A model generated the notes under the pieces. It worked only from the letters and a program-made list of their open reading frames with translations. It searched no databases and was not told the DNA's origin. Both the position numbers and the translations under genes were made by a program. A stretch of 62,412 bases of DNA from Mycobacterium sp. E3198 (GTDB lineage: Bacteria > Actinomycetota > Actinomycetes > Mycobacteriales > Mycobacteriaceae): positions 1 through 62,412 of the forward strand of contig NZ_LZIS01000124.1 in the NCBI RefSeq assembly GCF_001667015.1. The letters are read 5' to 3'. Positions 44,960 to 52,984 of the stretch are shown here, piece by piece. Position 1 is the first letter of the stretch, and the number at the start of each line of letters is the position of its first letter.

Positions 44960-45091
44960 TCACATGAGCCGCGCACCCCATTGGCCGTGACGTTCACCGC
45001 GTCCTAACCGCAACATATTTCGCATTTCGGTCGGTGCCGAAATTTGTCGCGGGTTGCCTCGCTGCGTGCGATACAAGCAATAGTCGCCAAA

Positions 45092-45133
45092 TCGCCCGGG
45101 TGAATCAGTTCGCCGGGTGATGACCCTTCATCC
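45092..45133 (+). promoter_or_regulatory. Four-armed palindromic box, copy 7
   Basis: TCGCCCGGGTGA (45092-45103), 11 nt, GGGTGA-TGACCCT-TCATCC (45115-45133). One mismatch in each palindrome. It lies 157 nt before the ATG at 45291. Confidence 0.68.
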
Positions 45134-45191
45134 CACATCTGTGAATGCTGGCTTAGTACATGACGACTACCGGACCGATGGACCGGCCGCA

Positions 45192-45239
45192 TATCGGATC
45201 TGCATTCGGGGCGCATTAGGCAGCGGCCGCTCGCGATAA
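45192..45239 (+). pseudogene. Decayed copy of the 81-residue gene at 47443
   Basis: The frame reads YRICIRGALGSGR and then a stop, matching YRICIRGRL at the start of the intact gene. As in the intact locus it follows directly behind a palindromic box (copy 7). Confidence 0.5.
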
Positions 45240-45290
45240 CGGTGCACGGCCAGGCTGTGAACACCATCGCCACAAATGGGAGAAAACCAG

Positions 45291-45782
45291 ATGGAGCCTC
45301 GCCAATCTCAGCGATCGTCCGCAGAATACGGCTCGGCCGCCGCGCGAACACCAAAGCTTTTGCATCGAATCCGGGACGCCGCCGCCTCTGCGAGGCGTCG
45401 GGCGCATCGAAAAGGAGATGTCGCTTTGGACACCGTCCCGACGATCGAGGATCAACTTCACGCGCTGCAGCCGGTCTGTAGTGCCCAGGCGTTGTCGACC
45501 GGCATTACGTGCGGTGCGCCGGCGGTGGCGGTAGCCGAGATACACGCCGTCGACGGATGTGACCAGATGGGGCTAACACCCGACGGTGACCTCGTCGAGA
45601 CGCTGTGCCAAACCTGCCTGGATGTCGTCCAGTGGGCGATGGCGACCTACGTCGGCGACAAACGCGAGATCGCGTCCCGATGTGGCACCCACCCGGTGTG
45701 TGCGACGTGCGGGCGTCCCACTGGATATCTGCGCAGCGTCTTCGGTGTGCGCCCGATCGGGCACGGGGGGCCGGCCTCGTGA
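45291..45782 (+). CDS. Hypothetical Cys-containing protein
   Basis: A 163-residue protein with a basic, Ala/Arg-rich N-terminus and two metal-type cysteine groups (LCQTC near residue 105, HPVCATCGRPTGY near 140). The ATG at 45291 follows GGGAG (45278-45282). The stop overlaps the next gene (GTGA at 45779-45782). It is behind box copy 7. No family recognised; a zinc-ribbon fold is likely. Confidence 0.6.
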   Translation: MEPRQSQRSSAEYGSAAARTPKLLHRIRDAAASARRRAHRKGDVALDTVPTIEDQLHALQPVCSAQALSTGITCGAPAVAVAEIHAVDGCDQMGLTPDGDLVETLCQTCLDVVQWAMATYVGDKREIASRCGTHPVCATCGRPTGYLRSVFGVRPIGHGGPAS

Positions 45783-46138
45783 GCAGCCTACGCATCGCCG
45801 CCCTGTTTCTGGCTGTGGTTTCGGGGGATTACGCGACCCTCAGGTTGATTTACGGCCGGCTAGCCGATTTCGGCGTCTCCGTCACCGTTTGCGCGGGATC
45901 CTTGGCCGCAGCGGGGTTGATCGCACATGCCGACCACCGGCGCCGCAGGACGGTGGCGCGGGGACGAGCGGCCGTCTGGGAACGCCGTGATCAGCAGGCG
46001 GCCGCCACCGAACATCGGTGTCCGTCATGTGGAGGCGCTGGCCAAAAAGCGAGTGACTCACCACGATTCGTTGAACGGCAGCGCGCGCGCTTATGCGGCG
46101 CATGTGCGCCGGCCCTCAACCCGGAACCGGCGCGATGA
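45779..46138 (+). CDS. Hypothetical membrane-anchored zinc-ribbon protein
   Basis: A 119-residue protein. Two N-terminal hydrophobic segments (LRIAALFLAVVSGDYATL, VSVTVCAGSLAAAGLIA) are followed by a basic cytoplasmic stretch and a CPSCGG...LCGAC zinc pair at the C-terminus. GTG starts inside the previous stop and its own stop overlaps the hydrolase ATG, so it is the middle of a three-gene coupled operon. Confidence 0.6.
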   Translation: MSSLRIAALFLAVVSGDYATLRLIYGRLADFGVSVTVCAGSLAAAGLIAHADHRRRRTVARGRAAVWERRDQQAAATEHRCPSCGGAGQKASDSPRFVERQRARLCGACAPALNPEPAR

Positions 46139-47256
46139 GCCTGCGACCTGTCTCAGCGCCAGTTCCACTGCGTGAGCAACGCGAACGGGTGGGCCGGCGG
46201 ACGGCGAGCCAGGCCTTCGTGTCACGTGGTTCATTGTGCCCCGGTCCGAAAGCGCGCGGGGCACGAAAAGTTCGACGGTACCCGGTCCGCGCCGCCGCCG
46301 TCGTTGACGTCATCCAGGACGGTCCGAGCATCGCCGCGCGCATCGCCTGGCTGAGCGCACGGCTGATGATCCGGCCCGCGTTGAGCGTGGGGAGCCACCT
46401 GCCCTCGGCGCCGTGGCCATGGGGCGCCGTCGAGTATGCAGCCCGGGCCGTCACACCGGCACCAGGCACCGTCCGCGCAGTTATCGGACTGACGCATTGC
46501 ACCGCGCACCTCGTCCGTGCCGCCGGAGTTCGACCGGCCGACGGCACCCGCAGGGCTGTGCTGTATCTCCACGGCGGAGCGTTCCTGACCTGCGGCGCCT
46601 ACTCGCACGGTCGACTGGTGAGCATGCTGTCCAATTTCGCCGACAGCCCCGTACTGGTTCCCAACTACCGCAAGATTCCCAAACATTCGATCAGCGATGC
46701 GATCGACGACTGTTACGACGGCTATTTGTGGTTGCGCCGAAAAGGCTATGAGCCTGAGCAGATCGTGTTGGCCGGCGATTCCGCCGGCGGCTATCTGGCG
46801 TTAGCGTTGGCCCAACGGCTCCTCGAGTGGGGTGAGGAGCCGGCCGCGCTGGTGGCCATGTCGCCGCTGCTGCAGCTGGCCAGACAATCCGAAACGGCCG
46901 ATCCCAGCATCGGCTCCGATGCGATGTTTCCGCCCAGAGCGTTCGACGCCTTTCACGGCTTGATCACCCGCGCCGCGGCACACCGCAAAGCCAACGGGCA
47001 TCCCGACGCGCTTTACGAGCCGCTCGATCACATAAAGCCCGGCCTGCCACCCACGTTGATCCACGTGTCAGGTTGCGAGGTGCTGCTTCACGACGCGAAG
47101 CTCGCGGCCCAACGACTGGCCAGCGCCGGCGTGCCGGTCGAGGTGAAGGTATGGCCGGGCCAAATCCACGTGTTCCAGCTCGGCGCGCCGATGATCCCCG
47201 AAGCCACCCGGTCACTGCGCCAAATCGGGCGCTATATCCGCGAAGCGACAGGCTAA
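46135..47256 (+). CDS. Alpha/beta hydrolase of the hormone-sensitive-lipase (Lip) family
   Basis: A 373-residue esterase/lipase. It has the HSL oxyanion motif VLYLHGGAFLTCGAYSHGRL near residue 143, nucleophile elbow VLAGDSAGGYLALALAQ near 208, and the late Asp/His in HVSGCEVLLHDAKLAA and GQIHVFQLG. It resembles mycobacterial LipN/LipE-type enzymes that cleave short-chain esters. Its ATG overlaps the upstream stop (ATGA at 46135-46138). Confidence 0.88.
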   Translation: MSLRPVSAPVPLREQRERVGRRTASQAFVSRGSLCPGPKARGARKVRRYPVRAAAVVDVIQDGPSIAARIAWLSARLMIRPALSVGSHLPSAPWPWGAVEYAARAVTPAPGTVRAVIGLTHCTAHLVRAAGVRPADGTRRAVLYLHGGAFLTCGAYSHGRLVSMLSNFADSPVLVPNYRKIPKHSISDAIDDCYDGYLWLRRKGYEPEQIVLAGDSAGGYLALALAQRLLEWGEEPAALVAMSPLLQLARQSETADPSIGSDAMFPPRAFDAFHGLITRAAAHRKANGHPDALYEPLDHIKPGLPPTLIHVSGCEVLLHDAKLAAQRLASAGVPVEVKVWPGQIHVFQLGAPMIPEATRSLRQIGRYIREATG

Positions 47257-47355
47257 CCGAGTGATCCTGAGGTCAACGAAGATGGGTCGGGGCGTTCTAA
47301 CTTGCGGTGGCAAGCCCATGATGCCCGCCAACCCGCCCAGTGACGCCCTTGGCAC

Positions 47356-47397
47356 TCACCCGGGTGAACTAGCTTGCCGGGTGATGACGACTCACCC
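47356..47397 (+). promoter_or_regulatory. Four-armed palindromic box, copy 8
   Basis: TCACCCGGGTGA (47356-47367), 11 nt, GGGTGA-TGACGAC-TCACCC (47379-47397); all four arms perfect. Only 45 nt before the GTG at 47443, much closer than other copies. Confidence 0.78.
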
Positions 47398-47442
47398 GCC
47401 GTCGGTGAACCCTGATTCAGAAGCTGGCGAGCGGAGGCTGTA

Positions 47443-47688
47443 GTGCAGTCGATGATGTACCGGATCTGCATTCGCGGCCGCCTGACCGAGCGGCTCGGGT
47501 CCGCATTAGAAGGGATGCGCCTCGAGGCCGGTGCGAACGAAAGCGTGTTCACCGGTGAAATTCGCGACCAGTCACAGCTTTATGGGCTTCTCGACCGGGT
47601 TCGTGATCTCGGCCTCGAGCTCGTCAGCGTGCAACCGCAGCCCGCGGCTGGCCCGACAACTAAAAACCGCATCAGGAAGGACCTGTAA
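47443..47688 (+). CDS. Conserved small actinobacterial protein
   Basis: An 81-residue (GTG) or 78-residue (ATG at 47452) alpha/beta protein: YRICIRGRLTERLGSALEGM, then VFTGEIRDQSQLYGLLDRVRDLGLELVSVQP. Short proteins of this pattern are common in Actinobacteria, with no known function. The stop overlaps the MDR reductase start (TAATG at 47686-47690). Two decayed copies lie behind boxes at 15352 and 45092, so this gene is the likely ancestral partner of the box. Confidence 0.75.
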   Translation: MQSMMYRICIRGRLTERLGSALEGMRLEAGANESVFTGEIRDQSQLYGLLDRVRDLGLELVSVQPQPAAGPTTKNRIRKDL

Positions 47689-48608
47689 TGCAAGCCATCA
47701 CCGTTTCCGATCGTGACGCCGGGGTCGCTGGGCTGTCGCTGGCAGACCTGCCCTACCCCCAGGCGGCCGACAACGACGTCGTTGTGCGGGTGCACGCCGC
47801 GGGTTTCACACCCGGGGAGCTTGACTGGCCGCACACCTGGATCGACCGAGCGGGTCATGACCGGACGCCGAGCGTGCCCGGCCACGAGCTGTCGGGCGTC
47901 GTGGTTGAGTTGGGCTACGGCACCACCCTTTTGAGCATCGGTCAGCGGGTGTTCGGGCTCGCCGACTGGGCCCGCAACGGCTCGCTCGCGGAATACACCG
48001 CTGTGGAGGCGCGCAATCTCGCACCGTTGCCGATGGACATCGACCACACTGTCGCCGCCGCGCTGCCGATCTCTGGATTGGCTGCCTGGCAGGGCCTGTT
48101 CGACCACGGCCGCCTCCAGGCCGGCCAAACGGTTCTGATCCATGGAGCCGCTGGTGGAGTGGGTTCGATCGCGGTGCAGCTCGCTAGCGAGGTCGGTGCG
48201 CGTGTCATCGGCACGGGCCGGACCGCGGACCGAGACCGGGCGGGGGAGCTCGGCGTCCACGCCTTTCTCGACCTGGAGACCGAAAAGCTCGAAGACGCAG
48301 GCGAAGTCGACGTAGTGTTCGACGTGATCGGTGGAGAGATCCTGGCCCGATCGGCCGCTCTGGTGCGGGCCGGTGGAACGCTTGTCACCGTCGCCGAGCC
48401 GCCAAAGACGCAGCCGCACGATGGGCGGGCAATCTTCTTCCTCGTTGAGGCCGATCGCGCCCAGCTCACCGACCTCGCCGCGCGAGTCCGGGATGGACGC
48501 CTCAAGCCGGTGGTGGGTGCAGTCCTCCCACTTTCCGAAGCTGCCGCGGCATTCGCCCCCGGCAAGCGTGTCCCTGGCAAGACGATTCTGCGCGTAGCCG
48601 AAGACTGA
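47688..48608 (+). CDS. NADPH-dependent quinone/enone oxidoreductase (MDR family)
   Basis: A 306-residue zinc-free medium-chain reductase. It has VPGHELSGVVVELG near residue 64, GQTVLIHGAAGGVGSIAVQLA near 145 (NADPH Rossmann) and a C-terminal substrate-domain strand. Its closest type is the quinone oxidoreductase/zeta-crystallin group, which reduces quinones and enones; this fits electrophile detoxification. Translationally coupled to the 81-residue protein. Confidence 0.87.
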   Translation: MQAITVSDRDAGVAGLSLADLPYPQAADNDVVVRVHAAGFTPGELDWPHTWIDRAGHDRTPSVPGHELSGVVVELGYGTTLLSIGQRVFGLADWARNGSLAEYTAVEARNLAPLPMDIDHTVAAALPISGLAAWQGLFDHGRLQAGQTVLIHGAAGGVGSIAVQLASEVGARVIGTGRTADRDRAGELGVHAFLDLETEKLEDAGEVDVVFDVIGGEILARSAALVRAGGTLVTVAEPPKTQPHDGRAIFFLVEADRAQLTDLAARVRDGRLKPVVGAVLPLSEAAAAFAPGKRVPGKTILRVAED

Positions 48609-48627
48609 AAACAGAAGGCGATCGAAC

Positions 48628-49062
48628 ATGGCCCTGAAATTGTCACTCGCGACGCTCGCGGTTGCGGTGCTCCTCGCACCCGCGGCCCGCGCCGAGCCGA
48701 CGCCAGGCGGTTCGGATCAAAAACCGGTTGTCCAAACGGTTTTCAATCAACCTACCAATGTGCCGGGCAAATCACTCGCGGCAGTGACCGTAAGCTACCC
48801 GCCTGGGGCCAGAAGCGGGGCTCACCACCACGCGAAATCGGCGTTCATCATGGCCTACGTGATCTCCGGAGCGATCCGCAGCCAAGTCGAGGGTGAGCCT
48901 GCTCGCGTCTATCACACCGGTGAGACGTGGCGCGAAGTTCCCGGTGCACACCACACGATCAGTGAAAATGCGAGCGACACCGAACCCGCCGAATTACTCG
49001 CAGTTTTCCTGGTGGACACCGGAGATGGGCCGCTCACAACGGACGACAACGCGCAAGAATGA
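48628..49062 (+). CDS. Secreted cupin-domain protein
   Basis: A 144-residue cupin with a Sec signal peptide (LATLAVAVLLAPAARAEPT, cleavage near residue 22). The cupin motifs SGAHHHAKSAFIMAYVISG and PGAHHTISEN supply the metal-binding histidines. It would act in the envelope; the reaction is unknown. It lies between two MDR reductase genes. Confidence 0.82.
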   Translation: MALKLSLATLAVAVLLAPAARAEPTPGGSDQKPVVQTVFNQPTNVPGKSLAAVTVSYPPGARSGAHHHAKSAFIMAYVISGAIRSQVEGEPARVYHTGETWREVPGAHHTISENASDTEPAELLAVFLVDTGDGPLTTDDNAQE

Positions 49063-49093
49063 GCATGTCAGGTCGGTCGGTAACCCAGTGCCC

Positions 49094-50023
49094 ATGCGTG
49101 TAGCGGGGGTCCGCAGCTTCGGCGGCAAAGTGGAGACGCTCGAAGTGGACGACCCGCGCCCGTTGGAGGCCGACGAGGTCCTCATCGACATTCGTGCCGC
49201 CGGGATCGGTAACTGGGACAACATCGTTCGTTACGGCGGATGGGACGTCGGCGCCAGGCCGCCGCTGGCGCTCGGGGTCGAGGGTGCCGGGGTCATCCAA
49301 GCCGTCGGTAGCCACGCGAGCGGATTCAGTGTGGACGATCAGGTGTTGTGCCACCCTGTCCCGCTACGCGACCAGGGCACGTGGGCGCCGCTTGTGATCG
49401 CACCCGTCAGATCGCTCGCCCACAAACCGCTCGAGGTTCCATGGGAGATCGCAGCGATCTTTCCGGTGCCGGCGTTGACCGCCGAGCAGGTGGTCGGCGA
49501 GGCATTGGCCCTCCGCGGTGGCGAAACGTTGCTTGTTCATGGCGCGGGTGGAATCACCGGCGGGCTCATTGTCCAGCTGGCCGCGCTGCGCGCGGTCGAG
49601 GTGCTCGCCACCGCAAGCCCACGCAGCGCCGACCGGGTCCGCGGGTACGGCGCCCGCGAAGTAATCGACTACGACGATCCGCTGTGGCCACAACACGCAA
49701 GGGCGTTGGCGAAGGGCTCCGTCGGCGTCGTCGCAAATGCGGTCCCCGGCGGTGCTGCTGAGGCGATGACAGCGCTTGCCGACGGCGGCCGGCTGGCCAC
49801 CATCACCCCCGACCCGCCCGCATCCACCCGCGGGATCGAGGTGACCGCGGTTTACGTCCGTTCTGACGGAGCTCAACTCGACCGCCTCACCGCGCTACTC
49901 GCCTCCCGGCGATTGAGTATGCCGACCCCGCGGTCCTGCGGCCTGGATCAGGCCGCCGTCTCCCTCGCTCATGTTGTGGCGGGTCATGAGCCCAGGGGAG
50001 TGGTCATCACAAGAGACAGCTGA
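49094..50023 (+). CDS. Second MDR-family oxidoreductase
   Basis: A 309-residue protein: VEGAGVIQAVGSHASGFSVDDQVLCHP, then GETLLVHGAGGITGGLIVQLAALRAVEVLATAS. Same class as the gene at 47688 but clearly diverged; no zinc ligands. The ATG at 49094 follows the cupin stop by 31 nt (in-frame GTG at 49088 is an alternative); the frame extending back to 48893 overlaps the cupin and is rejected. Confidence 0.83.
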   Translation: MRVAGVRSFGGKVETLEVDDPRPLEADEVLIDIRAAGIGNWDNIVRYGGWDVGARPPLALGVEGAGVIQAVGSHASGFSVDDQVLCHPVPLRDQGTWAPLVIAPVRSLAHKPLEVPWEIAAIFPVPALTAEQVVGEALALRGGETLLVHGAGGITGGLIVQLAALRAVEVLATASPRSADRVRGYGAREVIDYDDPLWPQHARALAKGSVGVVANAVPGGAAEAMTALADGGRLATITPDPPASTRGIEVTAVYVRSDGAQLDRLTALLASRRLSMPTPRSCGLDQAAVSLAHVVAGHEPRGVVITRDS

Positions 50024-50074
50024 CGAAGTCCCGATCCACACCGTCAAACCTCCCATCCACCCAGGAGTCTCGAG

Positions 50075-50467
50075 ATGACCACGATTACCCCGATCTACAC
50101 CGGAGTGGCCGCTCACATCGGCAAATATGCCGACGCCATTGCGGTATCCGGTGGGGGCGGCACACAGATTTTCGTCTCCGGCACGCCCGGTCTGCGCGAA
50201 GACGGCACCTTGCCCGAGGACTTCGCCGACGAAGCCAGGCAGTGCTGGGCCAACGTCGAAAGGGCGCTCGGCGAGGCCGGCGCCACGCTCACCGACATTG
50301 TCTACATGCGCCAGTGGGTCACCAGCCGCGACAATGCTTCCGCCTACCTGGCGGTGAGCAAGGAGATCATCCGGCACGAACCCGCCGCCATGTTCAGCAT
50401 CATCGACGGACTGGTGTGGCCCAACATTCGCGTGGAAGTCGAAGTCACCGCCTTCGTGTCCGCATGA
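50075..50467 (+). CDS. RidA-family protein
   Basis: A 130-residue YjgF/YER057c/UK114 protein: IFVSGTPGLREDGTLPEDFADEARQCWANVERALGEAGATLTDIVYMRQWVTS, then VWPNIRVEVEVTAFV. RidA proteins hydrolyse reactive enamines/imines; E. coli RidA also becomes a chaperone after N-chlorination. The canonical late Arg/Glu pair region (IRVEVEVTA) is kept. Confidence 0.85.
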   Translation: MTTITPIYTGVAAHIGKYADAIAVSGGGGTQIFVSGTPGLREDGTLPEDFADEARQCWANVERALGEAGATLTDIVYMRQWVTSRDNASAYLAVSKEIIRHEPAAMFSIIDGLVWPNIRVEVEVTAFVSA

Positions 50468-50656
50468 GCGATTACCCCATCGTCAACTTGTCCATCGACG
50501 CACTGGTGACCACGACCCGCTCGGTGCGCAAACGCCTCGATTTGACCAGACCTCTATCGCGCCACGACCATCCCGACCGCCTACTACACCGGCACGAGCT
50601 TCGGCCGTACCAAACGGATTCCGCTCGACGACGTGCTGCACTTCGACCGGTGGTAA
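50464..50656 (+). pseudogene. Nitroreductase remnant (internal deletion)
   Basis: It starts with an ATG overlapping the RidA stop. It encodes a nitroreductase-like N-terminus (VTTTRSVRKRLDLTRP, about 50509-50556) and then, in another frame, the C-terminus (TSFGRTKRIPLDDVLHFDRW plus stop at 50654-50656). The whole flavin-binding middle is missing. Confidence 0.65.
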
Positions 50657-50708
50657 ATCCCAATGAGTTTCGCATACAGGCGTCGCCACGCGGCGAACGG
50701 CGCGGGTA

Positions 50709-52178
50709 GTGACGTTACGCAACGCGACACCGACCAGCCGCGCGATGGTGGTGGCGGTGATGGTGTCAATGGTCGCGTTTCTCGACTCCACCGTGATCAA
50801 TCTGGCGTTACCGGCCATCGAGCGTGACCTCGGCGGCGGCCTGGCGCTACAGCAATGGATCATCGACGGCTACCTGCTGGCGATGGCGGCCGCGATTCTC
50901 CCCGGCGGGTCCATCTCGGATCTGTTCGGACGCGTTCACGTTATGCGGTTCGGGCTGTTGGCTTTCGGGGCGGGCTCAGTCCTGGCGGCGGTTGCCACCT
51001 CACCGGCCATGCTGATCGTTGCGCGCCTCACCCAGGGCCTGGGTGCGGCGTTCCTGGTGCCGGGGTCACTGGCGCTGATCAACACGGTGTTCGACAAAGC
51101 ACATCAGTCCGCGGCGATCGGCGTCTGGACGGGGTGGACGGGAACCGCCTTTGCCTTGGGGCCCCTACTGGGTGGGCTGTCCGTCGATTTCCTGGGCTGG
51201 CGTTGGATCTTCGTGTTGTCAGCGATTCCCATGGCAGTCGGGTTCGCGCTGACGTTCTGGCTGTGCCCGATGTCAGGGCGGGTCGAGGGCGCCCGTGTCG
51301 ATACCGCCGGGGTGGGCCTGTCGGCGTTCGGGTTGGCCGCGACCGTGTACGCGCTGATCGAATCGCAACGCGACGGCTTGACTGATCCACTTGTCATCAC
51401 TCCGGCGGTGATAGGCATTGCAGCACTGGCCGGCTTCGTGAGCTGGCAACACCGCAGCAGGTGCCCGATGCTGCCGTTGCCATTGTTCAGTTTTCGCAAC
51501 TTCGCTGCCGCCAACCTCGTCACCGCATTCGTCTACGGCGCGTTGACGCTGGGATCGCTGGGAACCGCCCTCTACACCCAAGAAATCGGCGGCTACTCAG
51601 CCACCGCGGCAGGACTCGCCACCCTGCCGATCCCGGCGCTGTCGTTCCTGTTCGCACGTCACGTCGGCCGCATCGCTGCACGCGTGGGGCCGCGCGCGTT
51701 CCTGATCGCCGGACCCGCCTTGGCGGGGACCGGGATGCTGCTGATCCGCCCGAAACCCCATGGATTCCATGCAATCACGGACCTCGTCCCCGGCATGACC
51801 GTGCTGGCCATCGGACTGGTCGCGACGATCACACCGCTGACATCGGTAACGCTCGCCTCGGTGCCGACCGAACACAGCGGCCTGGCGTCGGCGGTCAACA
51901 ACGCCGTTTCGCGGCTGGCCGCGCTGATGTCGATCGGGTCCATCGGCCTGATCAGCGTCGGCGCCGCGAGCGCCACCGGATTCGCCCACGTGTTAGAGGT
52001 GAGCGCCGCACTATTCGTCCTGGGTGCGTTGTGCGCCGCGCTGTTGATAACCAACCCGGCCGCCGGGAGCCAACCCGTGCCCTGCGACATCGCGGCGCTA
52101 TGCCGCGACCGGCCCGGCGTGCAACCCGCCCTGGCCAGCAGTCCCTCGGCCGCGACAGAACCAAGCCCTCCGCTGTAA
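50709..52178 (+). CDS. MFS drug exporter (DHA2/EmrB-QacA, 14 helices)
   Basis: A 489-residue transporter. It has the DHA2 signature LDSTVINLALPAIERDL in helix 1, loop-2/3 motif GSISDLFGRVHVMRFG, LTQGLGAAFLVPGSLALI, and the motif-C-like GTAFALGPLLGG. About 14 hydrophobic segments. Proton-driven export of a drug or toxic metabolite is expected. GTG start. It is the last gene of the box-8 run. Confidence 0.88.
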   Translation: MTLRNATPTSRAMVVAVMVSMVAFLDSTVINLALPAIERDLGGGLALQQWIIDGYLLAMAAAILPGGSISDLFGRVHVMRFGLLAFGAGSVLAAVATSPAMLIVARLTQGLGAAFLVPGSLALINTVFDKAHQSAAIGVWTGWTGTAFALGPLLGGLSVDFLGWRWIFVLSAIPMAVGFALTFWLCPMSGRVEGARVDTAGVGLSAFGLAATVYALIESQRDGLTDPLVITPAVIGIAALAGFVSWQHRSRCPMLPLPLFSFRNFAAANLVTAFVYGALTLGSLGTALYTQEIGGYSATAAGLATLPIPALSFLFARHVGRIAARVGPRAFLIAGPALAGTGMLLIRPKPHGFHAITDLVPGMTVLAIGLVATITPLTSVTLASVPTEHSGLASAVNNAVSRLAALMSIGSIGLISVGAASATGFAHVLEVSAALFVLGALCAALLITNPAAGSQPVPCDIAALCRDRPGVQPALASSPSAATEPSPPL

Positions 52179-52339
52179 TCGTTCACCGGCTGAAGGGAAC
52201 ACCATGACCATCTCTGTGTGTGCCGTCGCCTGTGCGTGCGTGATGCACGGGTCGTCGATTTCGCCAGTCAGACGCGAGATCTCGGTGTCGCAGCGTGACA
52301 TACGAAAACCGGAGATTGGCGCCCACGGCGGCGCCTTAC

Positions 52340-52381
52340 TCACCCGGGTGGATAGATGGTTGGGGTGATGACAGCTCACCC
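52340..52381 (+). promoter_or_regulatory. Four-armed palindromic box, copy 9
   Basis: TCACCCGGGTGG (52340-52351), 11 nt, GGGTGA-TGACAGC-TCACCC (52363-52381); a single mismatch at the last base of the first palindrome. It lies 146 nt before the ATG at 52528. Confidence 0.76.
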
Positions 52382-52527
52382 CGCCCGGATGCATTCTCAG
52401 TATGAACAGGGCCGCGTGGGACTGTCGGCCAGCTGGCAGGGCGCCGTCGGCGAATGCCCTTCCGCCGGCAGTGCATCGATCGCGGCAACCACGGCTTCGA
52501 CAAACAACGACGAGAGGACACGCCCAC

Positions 52528-52956
52528 ATGTCTGTGCCCGAATTCTTCGACACCCCCGGATACGGCGAGATTGCCCGTAGCCGTTACTATTACAGCCAGG
52601 CTTTGCGCATCGGCGAGCGCATCGAGATCTCCGGCCAAGGCGGCTGGGACGCAGATTTCACGTTGTCAGTCGAATCCTTGGAGGACGAGATCGTCAAGGC
52701 GTGTGACAACGTCGAAAAGACTCTCGCTGAGGCGGGCGCCACCTGGCGCGACGTCGTGAACATCCACTCCTACCACGTCCCGAACTCCGACGATTCCATT
52801 GGCGATCAACACATGTCGGTGATGGTCGACCAGTTCCGCAAGCGATGCGGCGAACGTCTTCCGCTGTGGACCGCGGTGGGCGTCAAGGCGCTTGCGCTGC
52901 CGCAGCAGCACGTCGAGATCGAGGTTGTCGCCATTGTCGGATCCGGCAGCAAGTAG
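52528..52956 (+). CDS. RidA-like protein
   Basis: A 142-residue RidA-superfamily protein: SRYYYSQALRIGERIEISGQGGWD, then VEKTLAEAGATWRDVVNIHSYHV and LPQQHVEIEVVAIVG. It is a second, distinct member beside the one at 50075. It is the first gene behind box copy 9 and is followed 28 nt later by the NmrA-like gene. The ATG at 52528 is preferred over 52402, which would encode the intergenic region. Confidence 0.83.
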   Translation: MSVPEFFDTPGYGEIARSRYYYSQALRIGERIEISGQGGWDADFTLSVESLEDEIVKACDNVEKTLAEAGATWRDVVNIHSYHVPNSDDSIGDQHMSVMVDQFRKRCGERLPLWTAVGVKALALPQQHVEIEVVAIVGSGSK

Positions 52957-52984
52957 GCATCGGTACAACACTGAGAGGTTCGTC

